Assembly: GCF_964355755.1 (NCBI RefSeq)
Contig: NC_092674.1
Coordinates: forward strand, 21,232,001-21,296,000
From: Antedon mediterranea
Taxonomy: Eukaryota > Echinodermata > Crinoidea > Comatulida > Antedonidae
DNA: 64,000 nucleotides
Reading direction: 5' to 3'
Position numbers and translations under genes: made by a program. Shown piece after piece: positions 21,561-32,681 of the stretch (position 1 is its first letter; each line of letters begins with the position of its first letter). The notes under the pieces are model-generated. The model had not been told where the DNA came from and searched no databases. It saw only the letters and a list, made by a program, of their open reading frames with translations.

Positions 21561-22894
21561 ATATGTTAGACGGTGGAGTCGTTCTCTTCAGAAGGAATTG
21601 GATGTTACATTACGTTCCTTGATCCAATGCGCTGCCGAGCAGGAGGGTCGTATACAGTGGCGGATATAGAGGGAGTGCACCCTCCGCACGCCCCTATAAA
21701 TCTGGAGAAGAAGAAAAATTATCCTACTTTAAGGAGGAAAAAAATGGGAAAAAAGCGTAAAAAAGAGTAAAGTACTTTCACTTTGATTAAAACAAAATGT
21801 TTCAGTGCCGTGCTAATTCAATTTTTATCAGAGGTCACCTAAGAGTTGCGAAATGAATTGCCTTTCTTTTTTTTTCACCTGAAAAATAAACGTCCCTGGA
21901 TGTAACATGATATTTAGTCCGGTGGCAGGAGGGGGTATATCACCACCCGAAAGGGGACAAATTGCCATCCAACTTTTCTAGACCAGAATTTTCCGTAGAT
22001 TACGAATATGGAAGGTAATCGATCAGGATAGGAAGCGTTTTCGAGATATAAGGGGTCAAAGTTCAAAATTGACCAATTCTGGAAATTCTGGTAAATAATT
22101 GATGCGTGTATCATACACTTACTAGGGGCACGAACGATTCCTACAAACGACACCGTCAACAACCGCCTGTAGGCCTATGCCTACCTATTGTATTAGATCG
22201 CTGGCAGTCAGCAAGCATAAATAAAAGTATACGTCTAAAATGGAACGTCGTAGTTACCTACAGATCATTATCATAGAGGATATGTAAATAAACATATAGT
22301 AGTATACATAATAGAAACCGGTTTTCTTTTCTAAGCCACTCACCCAACTGTATCAATACCTATTTACATTTATATATTTAATTTATTTTTTCGGGGCTTC
22401 CCCTAGATGTAAGTTCGCTTTGAACTTGAAGCAATCAAAACTAAATACTGAGTGAATAAAAACGGCAACAAAATGTTATATCGTCCTGTAATTGAAAAAA
22501 CGTACGTGTGTTTATTGGAGGGAAAAAGTATGATGATTTATCATGAATTTTATGTCCGAGAGTACCATTTCCAGCCATCTGGGGCGTCATTTAAAGATTG
22601 TTGTCCCCCGGAAAAAATAATTCTTAAAACATTTTTTGTTGAATATTCCATATTAATGTAACATAATAGTTATCCACTTTGACCAAAAATTGGATCGAAA
22701 AAAAATGTATTTACCTGAAAAAAAACGTGATTTAAAACATGGTCAAATTGGCTGCCAGCCAATGGATTTTTGGTTGAATTTAATCATTTATTTTGTCATT
22801 TTATAAGTGCAAACATTCAAAAACTGGACCATGCATGGTCTTGTCGTTCATTGATTGTTTTGTGATGTAATTAATGGTAATTAGTAACCATATG
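21561..22894. other. Intergenic sequence without recognised gene
   Basis: CAGTGGCGGATATAGAGG near 21656 resembles a common MITE terminus, but I found no matching inverted end. Short frames at 21914-22162 (-) and 22452-22661 (+) have no motif I recognise. The rest is AT-rich and unremarkable. Confidence 0.4.
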
Positions 22895-23528
22895 TTAAAG
22901 ACCCCTTCCCTGCAATTTTGGACGTTTTTTGGAAAATAATACATATATATCACTTTAAAAACATTAAACCATGTCATTCCTTGTCTTAAATGTACGTTTT
23001 ATGGTAAATTATGATAAAAAGTGAGAAACAATGCACTACCTAAGTAGCTCGCGGCGATCGACCTCTCGTGGACGGTCTTAGGCCTAGCCTAGCTAGGCTT
23101 AGTTTTGTAGGCCTAGCTGGTAAACATCGGTAACGTACGAACATCGTACGCTACCTATATACCTAGCCTGACGTTGTATAGTTGCTGCATTAATTGTCTT
23201 TCTATTTTTGCCAGACTCCGTTGATACAAATTGGGGAAAACCCGGTATTTTCGCTGAAAAGTTAGGAGTCTTCCATTTGTTTTGGCCTCACGATCGATCG
23301 AAAAGTGGGCGAATTACAGGTGAAAAACAAAAATATCAATCCGCGCGCAATGCATTTTGGGATTTATAGCGGGCCGCTATAATTATTAGAATCGACTTAT
23401 TTTTCACATTTTTAACCGTTTAAAGACGAAAAAAGTTATCGCAATAGGATCATATAGTATTATTTTTACATTAAATATAGTTTGTGATCTTAAATTAGAT
23501 CTAAAAAACGTAAGGAATGGGGCTTTAA
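22895..23528 (-). mobile_element. TTAA-flanked MITE M2, copy 2
   Basis: This is the reverse complement of the element at 13593-14226, with only scattered differences (for example GGACGGTCTTAGGCC, GATCGATCGAAAAGTGGG and GCGCGCAATGCATTTTGGG are shared). TTAA lies at 22895-22898 and 23525-23528. The two copies bound a 9.3-kb interval containing the sulfotransferase gene in inverted orientation. Confidence 0.9.
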
Positions 23529-23579
23529 GGTTCGTTTGCAAACAAATATTGCAAAGAAGCTGATTTTAACGGATTTTGT

Positions 23580-24160
23580 GTAGGTATGGGTATACAGATA
23601 TACCAAAAAAATGTAAGGAAGGATGGGGGGTGGGGACATTTTGGGGGGTCATTGACCTCATTTTATAATGCTAAAAATTGTATCTTCTCAACAAAATATG
23701 GTATATGGTTGAGATTGGTGTCGAAATGCACACAATTATGCCAGGAATTAAACAAAATTGGACCCTTATGACCATATCTTGACATTCAAAAATCAGGTCA
23801 AAGGTCAATATACTAAATTTTTTTTTGGTTTAACACATACTTATAATGTACTATCAAGTCAAATGTTACATTATAAAGTGCATGTCAACTGATTTGTGTA
23901 GGGGTATGGATATACAGATGTACCAAAAACAAGTAAGGAGAAATAGGGGATGGGAAAACTTCTTTTTTTTCGTGTTAAGGTCATTGACCTTCTTTAAAAA
24001 TACTAAAAATTGTATCTTCGCAACAATGTATGATAAAGGTTGATCTTGGTGTCAAAATGCACAGAGCTATACTAGAAATAAAAACAAATAAAATTGGTCC
24101 ACTATGACTATATCTTCACCGTTAAAAATGAGGTCAAAGGTTAATATACCCATTTTTGTG
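23580..24160. repeat. Diverged two-copy tandem repeat, ~318-bp period
   Basis: The words GTAGGTATGGGTATACAGAT (23582) and GTAGGGGTATGGATATACAG (about 23898) start two collinear units. Both continue with ACTAAAAATTGTATCTTC-like words, a GGTCATTGACCT block and a terminal AGGTCAAAGGT pair (near 23792 and 24131). The first unit's AGGTCAAAGGTCA is a perfect DR1 word. No coding frame is convincing. Confidence 0.75.
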
Positions 24161-24340
24161 TAAAAATTAGGATAGTCAATCAGTGCCCACAGAAAACCCG
24201 AATGCAGAAGCACATGACAATCCTGCCTTAGTACAGCTGAATTTCAGTTCTTGACTTGATTTGCAGTTGCAGCATATTCCTTTTAAAAGAGCATCTGGTG
24301 TGATACTCCATGTATCATTTTCAACCTTAGATTTCCGTTA

Positions 24341-24839
24341 CTATCTAGATCCCATCATCTTTCCAACAGGCTCAAGAACGGATGGTGTCAGAAGTTTCCG
24401 GAATACAACTTGTAGATGAACCCGAAAAAAAATGCTGTGTAGCTGCATTTTCTGTTGGTGGTAGACGGTCTGGGTCAATTTCATCCTTTGCTGCTTGGTT
24501 TTGAAACTTTTCATAACGAGCCTTTTCAAGAAGTGTCTTTTTGCTTCCATATGTAACCTGCATTGCTATTAACCCTGCTGTTTGAATGGTGTTATCAGTC
24601 GACTGCATATTTGTAAATGTAGTGTAGACAGTATTTGGAAACTTACATTTATAGATTTCACATTTGGTGTGGCCATAAATGCAAGAAACCGTGTCGTTTA
24701 CTGACCAACCATACTTAAACAGAAACTCTTTCTTGTCACCTATAACTATTTTAGATATATCATAGAGGCCATCATCATCTCCGTCATCTTCTGCTTGATA
24801 CACACAGATATTGTGATGCATAAGCTCAGTAGTTATCAT
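24341..24839 (-). pseudogene. Decayed transposon-associated ORF
   Basis: A 155-codon frame ends early, and a second frame shifted by one base continues it. The break lies at a run of eight T (sense strand) near 24428. Across the break the reading is LPPTENAATQHFF then RVHLQV, matching a pattern (LPPTxxAAxxHxxRxxxQ) that I recall from multi-copy uncharacterised invertebrate proteins linked with transposons. There is no recognised catalytic domain. A sequencing or assembly error at the homopolymer could also explain the shift. Confidence 0.5.
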
Positions 24840-25430
24840 CTTGATTAGTCAAGATAATTGTTTTCATTTGCTAGAAAGACCTCACTGTCGCAAGAAATGA
24901 TCAATTCTGGTGTTATTCGTAGTGTCTGCGAAACCTTTTTAGCTCTGCCATTATTTTGGTTAATATATGGTTACTAAATAGATTATTAAAATTTGTAGTA
25001 CTACCAATCAAACCAGCTATACCTCTTAACACTACTACTTTTTAACAGAGAGTTCGTCTTAACAGTAATTATTGTGTGAAACCATATGTGTTCTCATTGA
25101 GTGGGGAGTGGTCTATCATACGGTTTGCCTATTAATCTATTGCGTACCATATTTGTTCACATGCCCGCAATTCTATTTTGTTATAATGTGCTATGCCTAT
25201 AAAACACAAACGAAACTGAAGGTACGGAAACAGGAATACTGCTATATGTAGCTTAAGTCAGAAAAGCTTTATAAAATAACATTTCATTTAATCTCAAGCA
25301 AAATTAAGACGATAAAGCCGCCAAGCCTATCAGATTACTTACCAACCTTCTTGTACAGAAATCGAATCAGCAGCAAGCTTACTCATGAAAATGATGCCAT
25401 AAACAATCATTCGAGTTGTTTATAAAAGTA
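24840..25430. other. Intergenic sequence, nothing recognised
   Basis: AT-rich sequence without a gene, tandem repeat or clear inverted repeat that I could see. Confidence 0.4.
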
Positions 25431-25625
25431 CTCCCAGTTCTAGACTTGCCCCAAGGCTTTTCGGTGATTGTCTGAACCTGAAATCGGGCCTGAAATACAG
25501 ACTTGTAAGACCCGTATAGAAATCGATTTGCAGCCCGCAAACATCAGATAAGAATGACATAGATTAACATATACCATATTTGGCTAAATGAGGCGAGCCG
25601 ATGTAAATAATATTGATTTCGAATC
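25431..25625 (-). repeat. Fragment related to the 3' part of the 32.68-34.57 kb element
   Basis: Reverse-complement similarity to 34236-34570: CTAGACTTGCCCCAAGG, GTATAGAAATCGATTTGCAG, CAAACATCAGATAAGAATGA and TGATTTCGAATCAACCAATG are shared words. It appears to be a partial or older copy of the same mobile element. Confidence 0.7.
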
Positions 25626-27118
25626 AACCAATGATTAAACGGATGTAATTTTGGTTTCAAAAAGAGTACTTTCGATCGAGTCGAGTAAGACTTTTAAACT
25701 GAAACAACAATTTTCGAAATATAAATTGTGAAAGGTATTATAAAAGTGTTACCAAGTGGTTGTGTTGTTTGTTACAATAACTAGTCTAGACCCACACGCC
25801 TACGGTCGTACTCCTCGTATGTATATGAACGAACCGGCAACTAAAACGTCAACCTTATAGGCACTATTTATACATGCCACCGCCGGCATTAATTACAACG
25901 CAGGGCAGGATGGATCTGCCTGGGCGGGAATTAATGATAAAAATATCCAGTTTTCCTTTTCTCCGTAAACTGTATACCAGACAGGCGTAAAAAACATTTC
26001 CATATCTAGCATTCACGACAACTCATCTCATCATCATTTCGCAAAGAAACGACATGAAGTGTACATAACGTAATATAGCGCATTCGCTTCATCTTAGTTG
26101 TTCAATTTTTGAAATTTCCAAAAATGCATATTCAAAAATCAACAAAAATAAACAATATTACAGATCTCCCAACTTGTGAGATTTTCTGAAAACTATAGAG
26201 GGCGCAATAATATTTTAAAATACATCAAACCATAGAGGGCACTATTCAAAAATTGTAACGATATTGGCATCTAACAGTAAACATGGTATGTCAGGCGTGC
26301 CAAAAGCGGAAAATGTGATGCAACTCAGTTCGCTCATTATACAGTATTAGGACGCACGAATTCATTTATAACATTTTACGGACCGATGATAGTACAGTAT
26401 CCTACTCTCTTGTTTCTATCTATAGATAGAACAAATTTCAAACAGTCAATCAATTTATTTAAAACGATATGATGAGGAAATCAAGATGAAGAAGTCTGTG
26501 AGAAGGAGAAAAACCTAGATATGTCCTAACCATTTAGACCACTGGGGCTTTCATAGTATTTTAAAAACGCCGTGCAGTCGGGCAGCAAAGTGGTTGACCT
26601 CGCGAATTATTACCAAATCAAAATTTGAATTGCCGCCATCTTGGAATCGCGATAAAGCAAGTAGTGCGGAATTACAAAATGCAGCAAAAAAAAATTTCAA
26701 TAACATTTAAATAGCATATTCATACAATTAAATTTATATTAATAAAATTCAACTAAGGATTTTACGAAAGATAGGCTACTTAAGAAATACTGCCGAGATC
26801 GGTTCCCCCACACGGCGTAGGGTACCGCAGTGCTAAGGGGCCTAGGTAGGAAAAAATCTGATTTTACCTGTTAAACATGCTTGAACCAAGGCCATTTTAA
26901 TATATATTATCCAGATTATATATCAAAACAAACTGATAAAAGGATTTGTTGATTTGCTTCTGATGAGAAAAGTGCCGGATTCATTTCGCTGACGGCGAAT
27001 GAATACACGAATTTTCGCCATTTTCTAGCACTAGCCTTGGGTACCCAGACAGCTGATAACGATTAAATTTGATTGTCCAGACGTCTCTGCTACTGGTGCT
27101 CAATACTACAGTATGTAT

Positions 27119-27144
27119 TACCATGGACCTATAGGTCCATGGTA
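27119..27144. repeat. Perfect 26-bp palindrome
   Basis: The core CCATGGACCTATAGGTCCATGG (27121-27142) is self-complementary, and two further base pairs extend it on each side. It lies inside the hAT-like insertion and has no known role. Confidence 0.9.
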
Positions 27145-28837
27145 TTACTGTACATATAGTACTGTATGTTTAGTTTTTGCTTTCTTTATGGCAAAATAAA
27201 TATTTAATTTTTGTTATTGCTTATTTTGGTTTAACTTTATCCAAGAAGAAGTAAATATTATTATATATATGCATATTACAGTCAAGTTGCAACTGCCACG
27301 AATCCAATAACAAGTTAATAAATTAACCACCATTAAATAATTTTATTTACAAAAAAGTATTTTACATACAGTATAACATGTAATATCTTATTTACATCGA
27401 AGTAAAATATGCCTATCAAACTATCTTGCTCAGGCTAAAATATCAAGTTATATGTCAATATTTGAGTTAAATCATCGCGATAATAAAAAATTTTATTTTT
27501 TTTTTATTTTTAAAGACATCTGTTACGTAAATCAATTTACAAATATCAAAAGAGGATTGTTTTTGCAGCACAAGATGAATCACAAGTCGGATAGTTTATT
27601 CTTAGAAACCTGAAAGAAAAAAAAAACACCAATAACGAGCTATTCATAGTTAAATAATTTTAATGTCAACTTTAGTCATCCTAAATTTTGTCGCCATGAT
27701 CACTACTATACACAATACTGTATATATAAATATCATATGTACGACCATCCAAATTACCTCATCCTACCTACAGTCCTTCCTAGCCTAGGCTACATTATTG
27801 TCATATATTTACAAACCTCCAACAGCCACAACGTATTTTCTTTTCTTTGGCAAAGAATTTCCCGTAATATAGTCCTAAATTAATTAAATAAATCAAAAGG
27901 TCTAGGCCTAGGCCTTTCTTTAAATATCCGACGATATATATCCATAATCCAGTGGATATAGATTCAACATTTTAAACATAATAATAATATGGCTTCACAT
28001 TGATTATAATAAGTCGGCGATATGCCACTAAAAACTAGCCTGCGGCCCTCTCTATCCGCCTACAAATAGCACTGGGTTTCCGTCAAATGGGCTAGGCCTA
28101 GCCTAGGCCTAGATAATACTACAAGTTGGGTACATTTTTTTACAACCAAATAATCTACAATTATATTGCAATATTTACCAAACTAGCACCAAATCCAAAA
28201 TAATGAAGCTACTAATAACATATTTTGGTATATTAACTGGTTTAAAAACGGATTGCACATAGTGATTTTGAAGGATTGAAATTACTCAACCACACGGCCT
28301 GTACTAAACATACGAATCCAAGATGGAGTCTGCTTAGAATATATCCCCAGCTTTGAACGGATATATTGAATCCGTCCCACAAGCTGAACCAAGCTTAAAC
28401 TTTCAGAAAAGATAGATTAATAACCTAATAACCAACCACTAAGTTTTTATAAAGGTTCCGTGCTGATGAGAAAAGTGCCGGATTCCCTACGAAACCAAAC
28501 AAATATATCATGTAGCCTACCTCAACGAACACCTCCATCTGCACTTTTTTCTTCAATAAGCTCTGTCGTCATTTCCTGGGCTATTTATACCAAAATTTTG
28601 TGGCGGGAATAATCTTCCATATTAGGAGTAACAATTTCCAAATATAGAAAGATATAATTTAACCCGGATGGTGGAAATTGCAGCAGATTTGTAAGGGTAT
28701 TCCCATGCAAAATGCTTGCCGCGAAGTGAAAAGCGAACCGGAAGTCACTATAACTTGGCGATGCTCAGTGACCTGCGCAGTTAAAAAACAGCGTTTTAAC
28801 GGTTAAATGAGCACTTTGCTGCTCGACTGCGTGGTTA

Positions 28838-29788
28838 GGATTCAGGCACCGGAACTCAACTTCCCACCGTTAGGGAATCCGACACGCTATTGCGCATGCC
28901 CAGAGCGAAGTAATTATAGCTTGCACTACATTACCCGAGAGTCGGAGTGTTAACTAGGGATGTACTGTGTAGCCAAAGATATCTTTGCTGTGGCCTAGTT
29001 AGTCGTCGCGCGGGGGAGAGAGCGATGGATGAAACTTGGCCTAGGCCATACATGAATTAATAATTACGCCACGCGTTAAAATAATTATTATGATATTGAT
29101 AAGAATCAGCTTGCGTATTTCAAGAAATGTACGAAAATGAATAGCGTAGCGTTGCGACACGGACTCCTCCCGAACAGTTCTGTTTTTTTTTTCACATCCG
29201 CACGGCGGCTGTTGTCAACAAATCAACTTGTATACGATTGCATGATGTTATGTACAGTATAAATGCGTTATATGAAATCTTTTAATTTGTACTTGAAAAA
29301 TCATAAAATTTAAAACTAGTCATGTAATTATAATTCATAAAGTTTATATATGAATGAAGCAACGACTTTTTTAATTACGAAATAAATAGGCCCAATGGTC
29401 ACATCTAGCTGGTAGGCCTACTAGTATTAGTAGGCATGTAGGCCGGCTAGTTCGCCGTGGCGCGCGCAGCTATTAAAATGATCCATCGCTGTAAAGCTTG
29501 GTTCCCACTAGAACGTAACGCAAGGACGTAAACGCAACGCAAGCGTTTTAACCAATGACAAGCGAAATAGACAGTTAGCAATCACAAGCGAATAAGCCAT
29601 CGCTTGTGATTGGTCAATTCACTTGCGTTGCGTTACATCCTTGTGTTGCGTCGCTAGTGGGAACCACGCTTTAGTCTGTTGTAGACAAAAATAGAGTCGC
29701 CGATTACCTCGCTCTGGGCATGCGCAATAGCGTGTCGGATTCCCTAACGCTGGGCAGTTGAGTTCCGGTGCCGGAATCCTAACCATGG
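28838..29788. mobile_element. Nested inverted-repeat element X
   Basis: About 78-85 bp at 28838-28915 (TGGTTAGGATTC, GGCACCGGAACTCAAC, GGGAATCCGACACGC, TATTGCGCATGCCCAGAGCG) recurs in inverse orientation at 29702-29788. The block sits inside the right TIR of the hAT-like element. The flanking duplication is ambiguous (GTGG against ATGG). It contains a further MITE at 29492-29673. Confidence 0.7.
29492..29673. mobile_element. Small hairpin MITE with long TIRs
   Basis: The left end AAAGCTTGGTTCCCACTAG and the right end CTAGTGGGAACCACGCTTT are inverted repeats. Internal arms continue (GTAACGCAAGGACGTAA against TTACATCCTTGTGTTGCG, and AATCACAAGCGA against TCGCTTGTGATT). TA flanks both sides. The whole unit can fold into one hairpin; no coding sequence. 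Confidence 0.85.
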
Positions 29789-29972
29789 CGTTTTTAAAAA
29801 CCGATTGGATAGCGACTCTTTAACATTCTCGGCGTGGTACGACGGTGGAACATCACTAGTCCCTTCGTTGTACGCAAGCGCACCATAGAGATCAAATTGA
29901 TACGCCCTCATCTTTTAGTATTTTTATTCACGAAGCGGGATATATTTTATCCAAAATATCGGGAGAAATTGC

Positions 29973-32183
29973 CGTATCCGGATATTCACCCCCTGGAAAT
30001 TTACCCCCCGGAAAACTACGCCCCGGACAACCACCACCTGGACCACTACCCCCTTAGGACAACTACCCCCCGGACAATACCCCCCCGGATAACTACCCCC
30101 TTAGGACAACAGCCTCCTTAGGACAACTACCCCCTGGACAACTACCCCCCGGACAATTACCCCCTAGGAACAATTACCCCCCCGGACAATAACCCCGGAC
30201 AATTATCCCCCCCCCCCGGGTAATTACCCCGCGGACAACTACCTCTGACACAATACTCCCCGTAGGACAACTACTTCCTGGACAATACTCCGAGGGCAAA
30301 TACTCTTTTAGGACAACTACCTCCGTAGGACAACTAACCCCTGGACAACTACCCCCCGGACAATTACCCCCTGACAATTACCCCCGGAGAATTACCCCCG
30401 GAGAATTACCCCCCCCCCCGGGTAATTACCCCGCGGACAACTACCTCTGACACAATACTCCCCGTAGGACAACTACTTCCTGGACAATACTCCGAGGGGA
30501 AATAATCTTTTAGGACAACTACCTCCGTAGGACAACTAACCCCTGGACAACTACCCCCGGACAATTACCCCTCCCCCCGGGTAATTACCCCGCGGACAAC
30601 TACCTCTGACACAATACTCCCCGTAGGACAACTACCTCCTCGACCTGGACAATACTCCGAGGGCAAATAATCTTTTAGGACAACTACCTTTGTAGGACAA
30701 CTACCCCCCGGACGGACAACTACCACCCAGACCATTCAACAACCTGACTCTGCAACAGTGTATAATAGGAATTAATAACTATATTTTAATTCGTTACTTT
30801 GACGAATTACTATTCATTATTGTAAACAAAAGTAAAAGATTGAACATAAATATAGCCTGGTATAAACTGAAGATTGTCACACATGATCATAGGATAGTCA
30901 AACGTATTATATAGTACTCCCTGTATTTACTGTGTAAAGACTGGGTTCGCTAATAATAATAATAATTTTTGCGTCAGGACAATGCTTCGATAACCACTGG
31001 TCTTAAAAGAATTAATTTTTGTCTCAAATTTGTCATATATGTATTTTTGTACACTTGAAGAATAATATCACTTTTGATATTTGACCTCAATGTTCACTCA
31101 CCGAATAAACGGCGATCTTTAAATAAATTCCCCTCAAATAAACGGTGACCATGTCACTCCCATGAAACATCATATGGAATATAATCGGCGTCTATTTCCA
31201 TTAGATTATACCCCCTCCCATTGAATAAACAACTTTCTTCCAATAAATGTACACCTAAAAACCACCTAAACAATAAACAGCCCAGGCCGTTTTTTCAATA
31301 AATACGGTACTTTAAATCTAGCACATCTAGGGTCTAGCGTGCTGTTAAACAGAATAATCGGTTAAAAACGGGTGTTTCGAAACTAGAGACCCGAGACCAG
31401 AGACCAGAGACCCGAGACCCAATACGAAAAGAGAGACCTAAATATACGAAAAGGGAGACCCACGTACGAAAAGGGAGACCCCACTATACGAAAAGGGAGA
31501 CCCACTATACGAAAAGGGAGACCCTAATATACGAAAAGGGAGACCTAAATATACGAAAAGGGAGACCCAAATATACGAAAAGGGAGACCCAAATATACAA
31601 AATGGGAGACCCAAATATACGAAAAGGGAGACCCACTATAAGAAAAGGGAGACCCCACTATACGAAAAGAGAGACCACACTATACGAAAAGGGAGACCCT
31701 AATATACGAAAAGGGAGACCCAACTATAGGTCTCCCTTTTCATATTGGGTCTCGTGTCAGGTCTCTGGTCTCGGGTCTCTAGTTTCGAAACACCCGTTAA
31801 AAACAGATGATTTCATTTTTACAGAAACCGGTCCTATATATTTGTCTACTTTTGGATTGGGGGAGGTGGTAGTTGACCGGGGGGTAGTTGACCGGGGGGT
31901 AGTTGACCAGGGTTAGTTACCCGGGGGGTAGTTATCCTAAGGGGGTAGTTGTCCTAAATGGGTGGTTGTCCGGGGGGTAGTTGTCCGGGGGGTAGTTATC
32001 CTAAGGGGGTAGTTGTCCTAAGGGGGTTGTTGTCCGGGGGGTAGTTGTCCTAAGGGGGTAGTTGTCCTAAGGGGGTGGTTGTTCGGGGGGTAGTTGTCCG
32101 AGGGGGTAGTTGTCCTAAGGGGGTAGTTGTCCGGGTGGTAAACATCCGGGGGTAACTGTCTAGGGGGTAGGTGTCCTAGAACC
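29973..32183. mobile_element. Foldback element of C-rich/G-rich repeats, 9-bp target duplication
   Basis: AGAAATTGC flanks both ends (29964-29972 and 32184-32192), and the single uninterrupted copy is at 10356-10364 in repeat R copy A. The left arm (about 29985-30745) is a degenerate repeat of CCCCCGGACAACTAC and CCCTTAGGACAACTAC. The right arm (about 31865-32175) is the same repeat reverse-complemented. A ~250-bp subrepeat with CTCCCCGTAGGACAAC recurs three times in the left arm. A 9-bp duplication is typical of Mutator-like elements, but there is no transposase, so the class is open. Confidence 0.85.
31360..31805. repeat. Minisatellite ATACGAAAAGGGAGACCC inside a 45-bp inverted repeat
   Basis: About 14 units of 20-22 bp (ATACGAAAAGGGAGACCC plus a variable 2-4 bp) lie between 31420 and 31730. 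They are bracketed by AACGGGTGTTTCGAAACTAG then AGACCCGAGACCAGAGACC on the left and the reverse complement on the right (to about 31803). The block sits in the centre of the C/G-rich foldback element, giving a hairpin within a hairpin. Confidence 0.9.
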
Positions 32184-32681
32184 AGAAATTGCATGGTGGC
32201 AGGTGTGAGGACGTGGCAGGTGTGAGGGCGTGACACGAAGTATATCGAAACTCCCACTTTAACGTGGTTGTAATTAGATATAACCCAGAACGTATGGACT
32301 TCCAGCAATGGAGTTTCGTTTAAACAAGAAGATATTTCTTACAAAAAACGCCGCTCGACATTTTAAAATTAATCATTGTTCTTTTTATTAATTTATGATT
32401 AATTAGTAAAAAGATGTCCTTTAATCGCAAAGATACATACAAATCACAGATAGTTCTTTAATTATGAATCACATGCCCATTTTTTCACTAGTTAATTGTA
32501 TACACAGAATTTGAAAGAAGACATGTGTACCTTTCCAACAATGTATTATTTGCCAACAAATATTAATCTACTAATTCAAAAATGGCATTTAAAAATGGTC
32601 AATTTTGAACTTTATTGTGCTGTAGCCTGTTTGTGTGTGACCTCAACCTGAACTGTAGGCATGCAATTGAATACCCTCTAG

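Larger units (their letters stand above)
26567..29791. mobile_element. hAT-like insertion with 8-bp target duplication
   Basis: TTTTAAAA flanks both ends (26559-26566 and 29792-29799); copy A has GTTAAAAC at this place. The left end is ACGCCGTGCAGTCGGGCAGC. The right end reads CTTTGCTGCTCGACTGCG, then an inverted-repeat block (28838-29788), then CATGGCGT, so the right TIR appears to be interrupted by a nested element. The 8-bp duplication with T..A pattern fits hAT elements; I see no transposase. Internal GATGAGAAAAGTGCCGGATT occurs at 26961 and 28464. Confidence 0.8.

Noticed and set aside
21313-21770. Plus-strand frames opposite the LINE relic
   Set aside because: The minus strand carries recognisable reverse transcriptase blocks, so the plus-strand frames are shadows.
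29834-32308. Proline-rich and Gly-rich frames (PPENYAPDN, GGNCPGGSCPG)
   Set aside because: They are readings of the C-rich/G-rich foldback repeats, without starts, splice sites or conservation.
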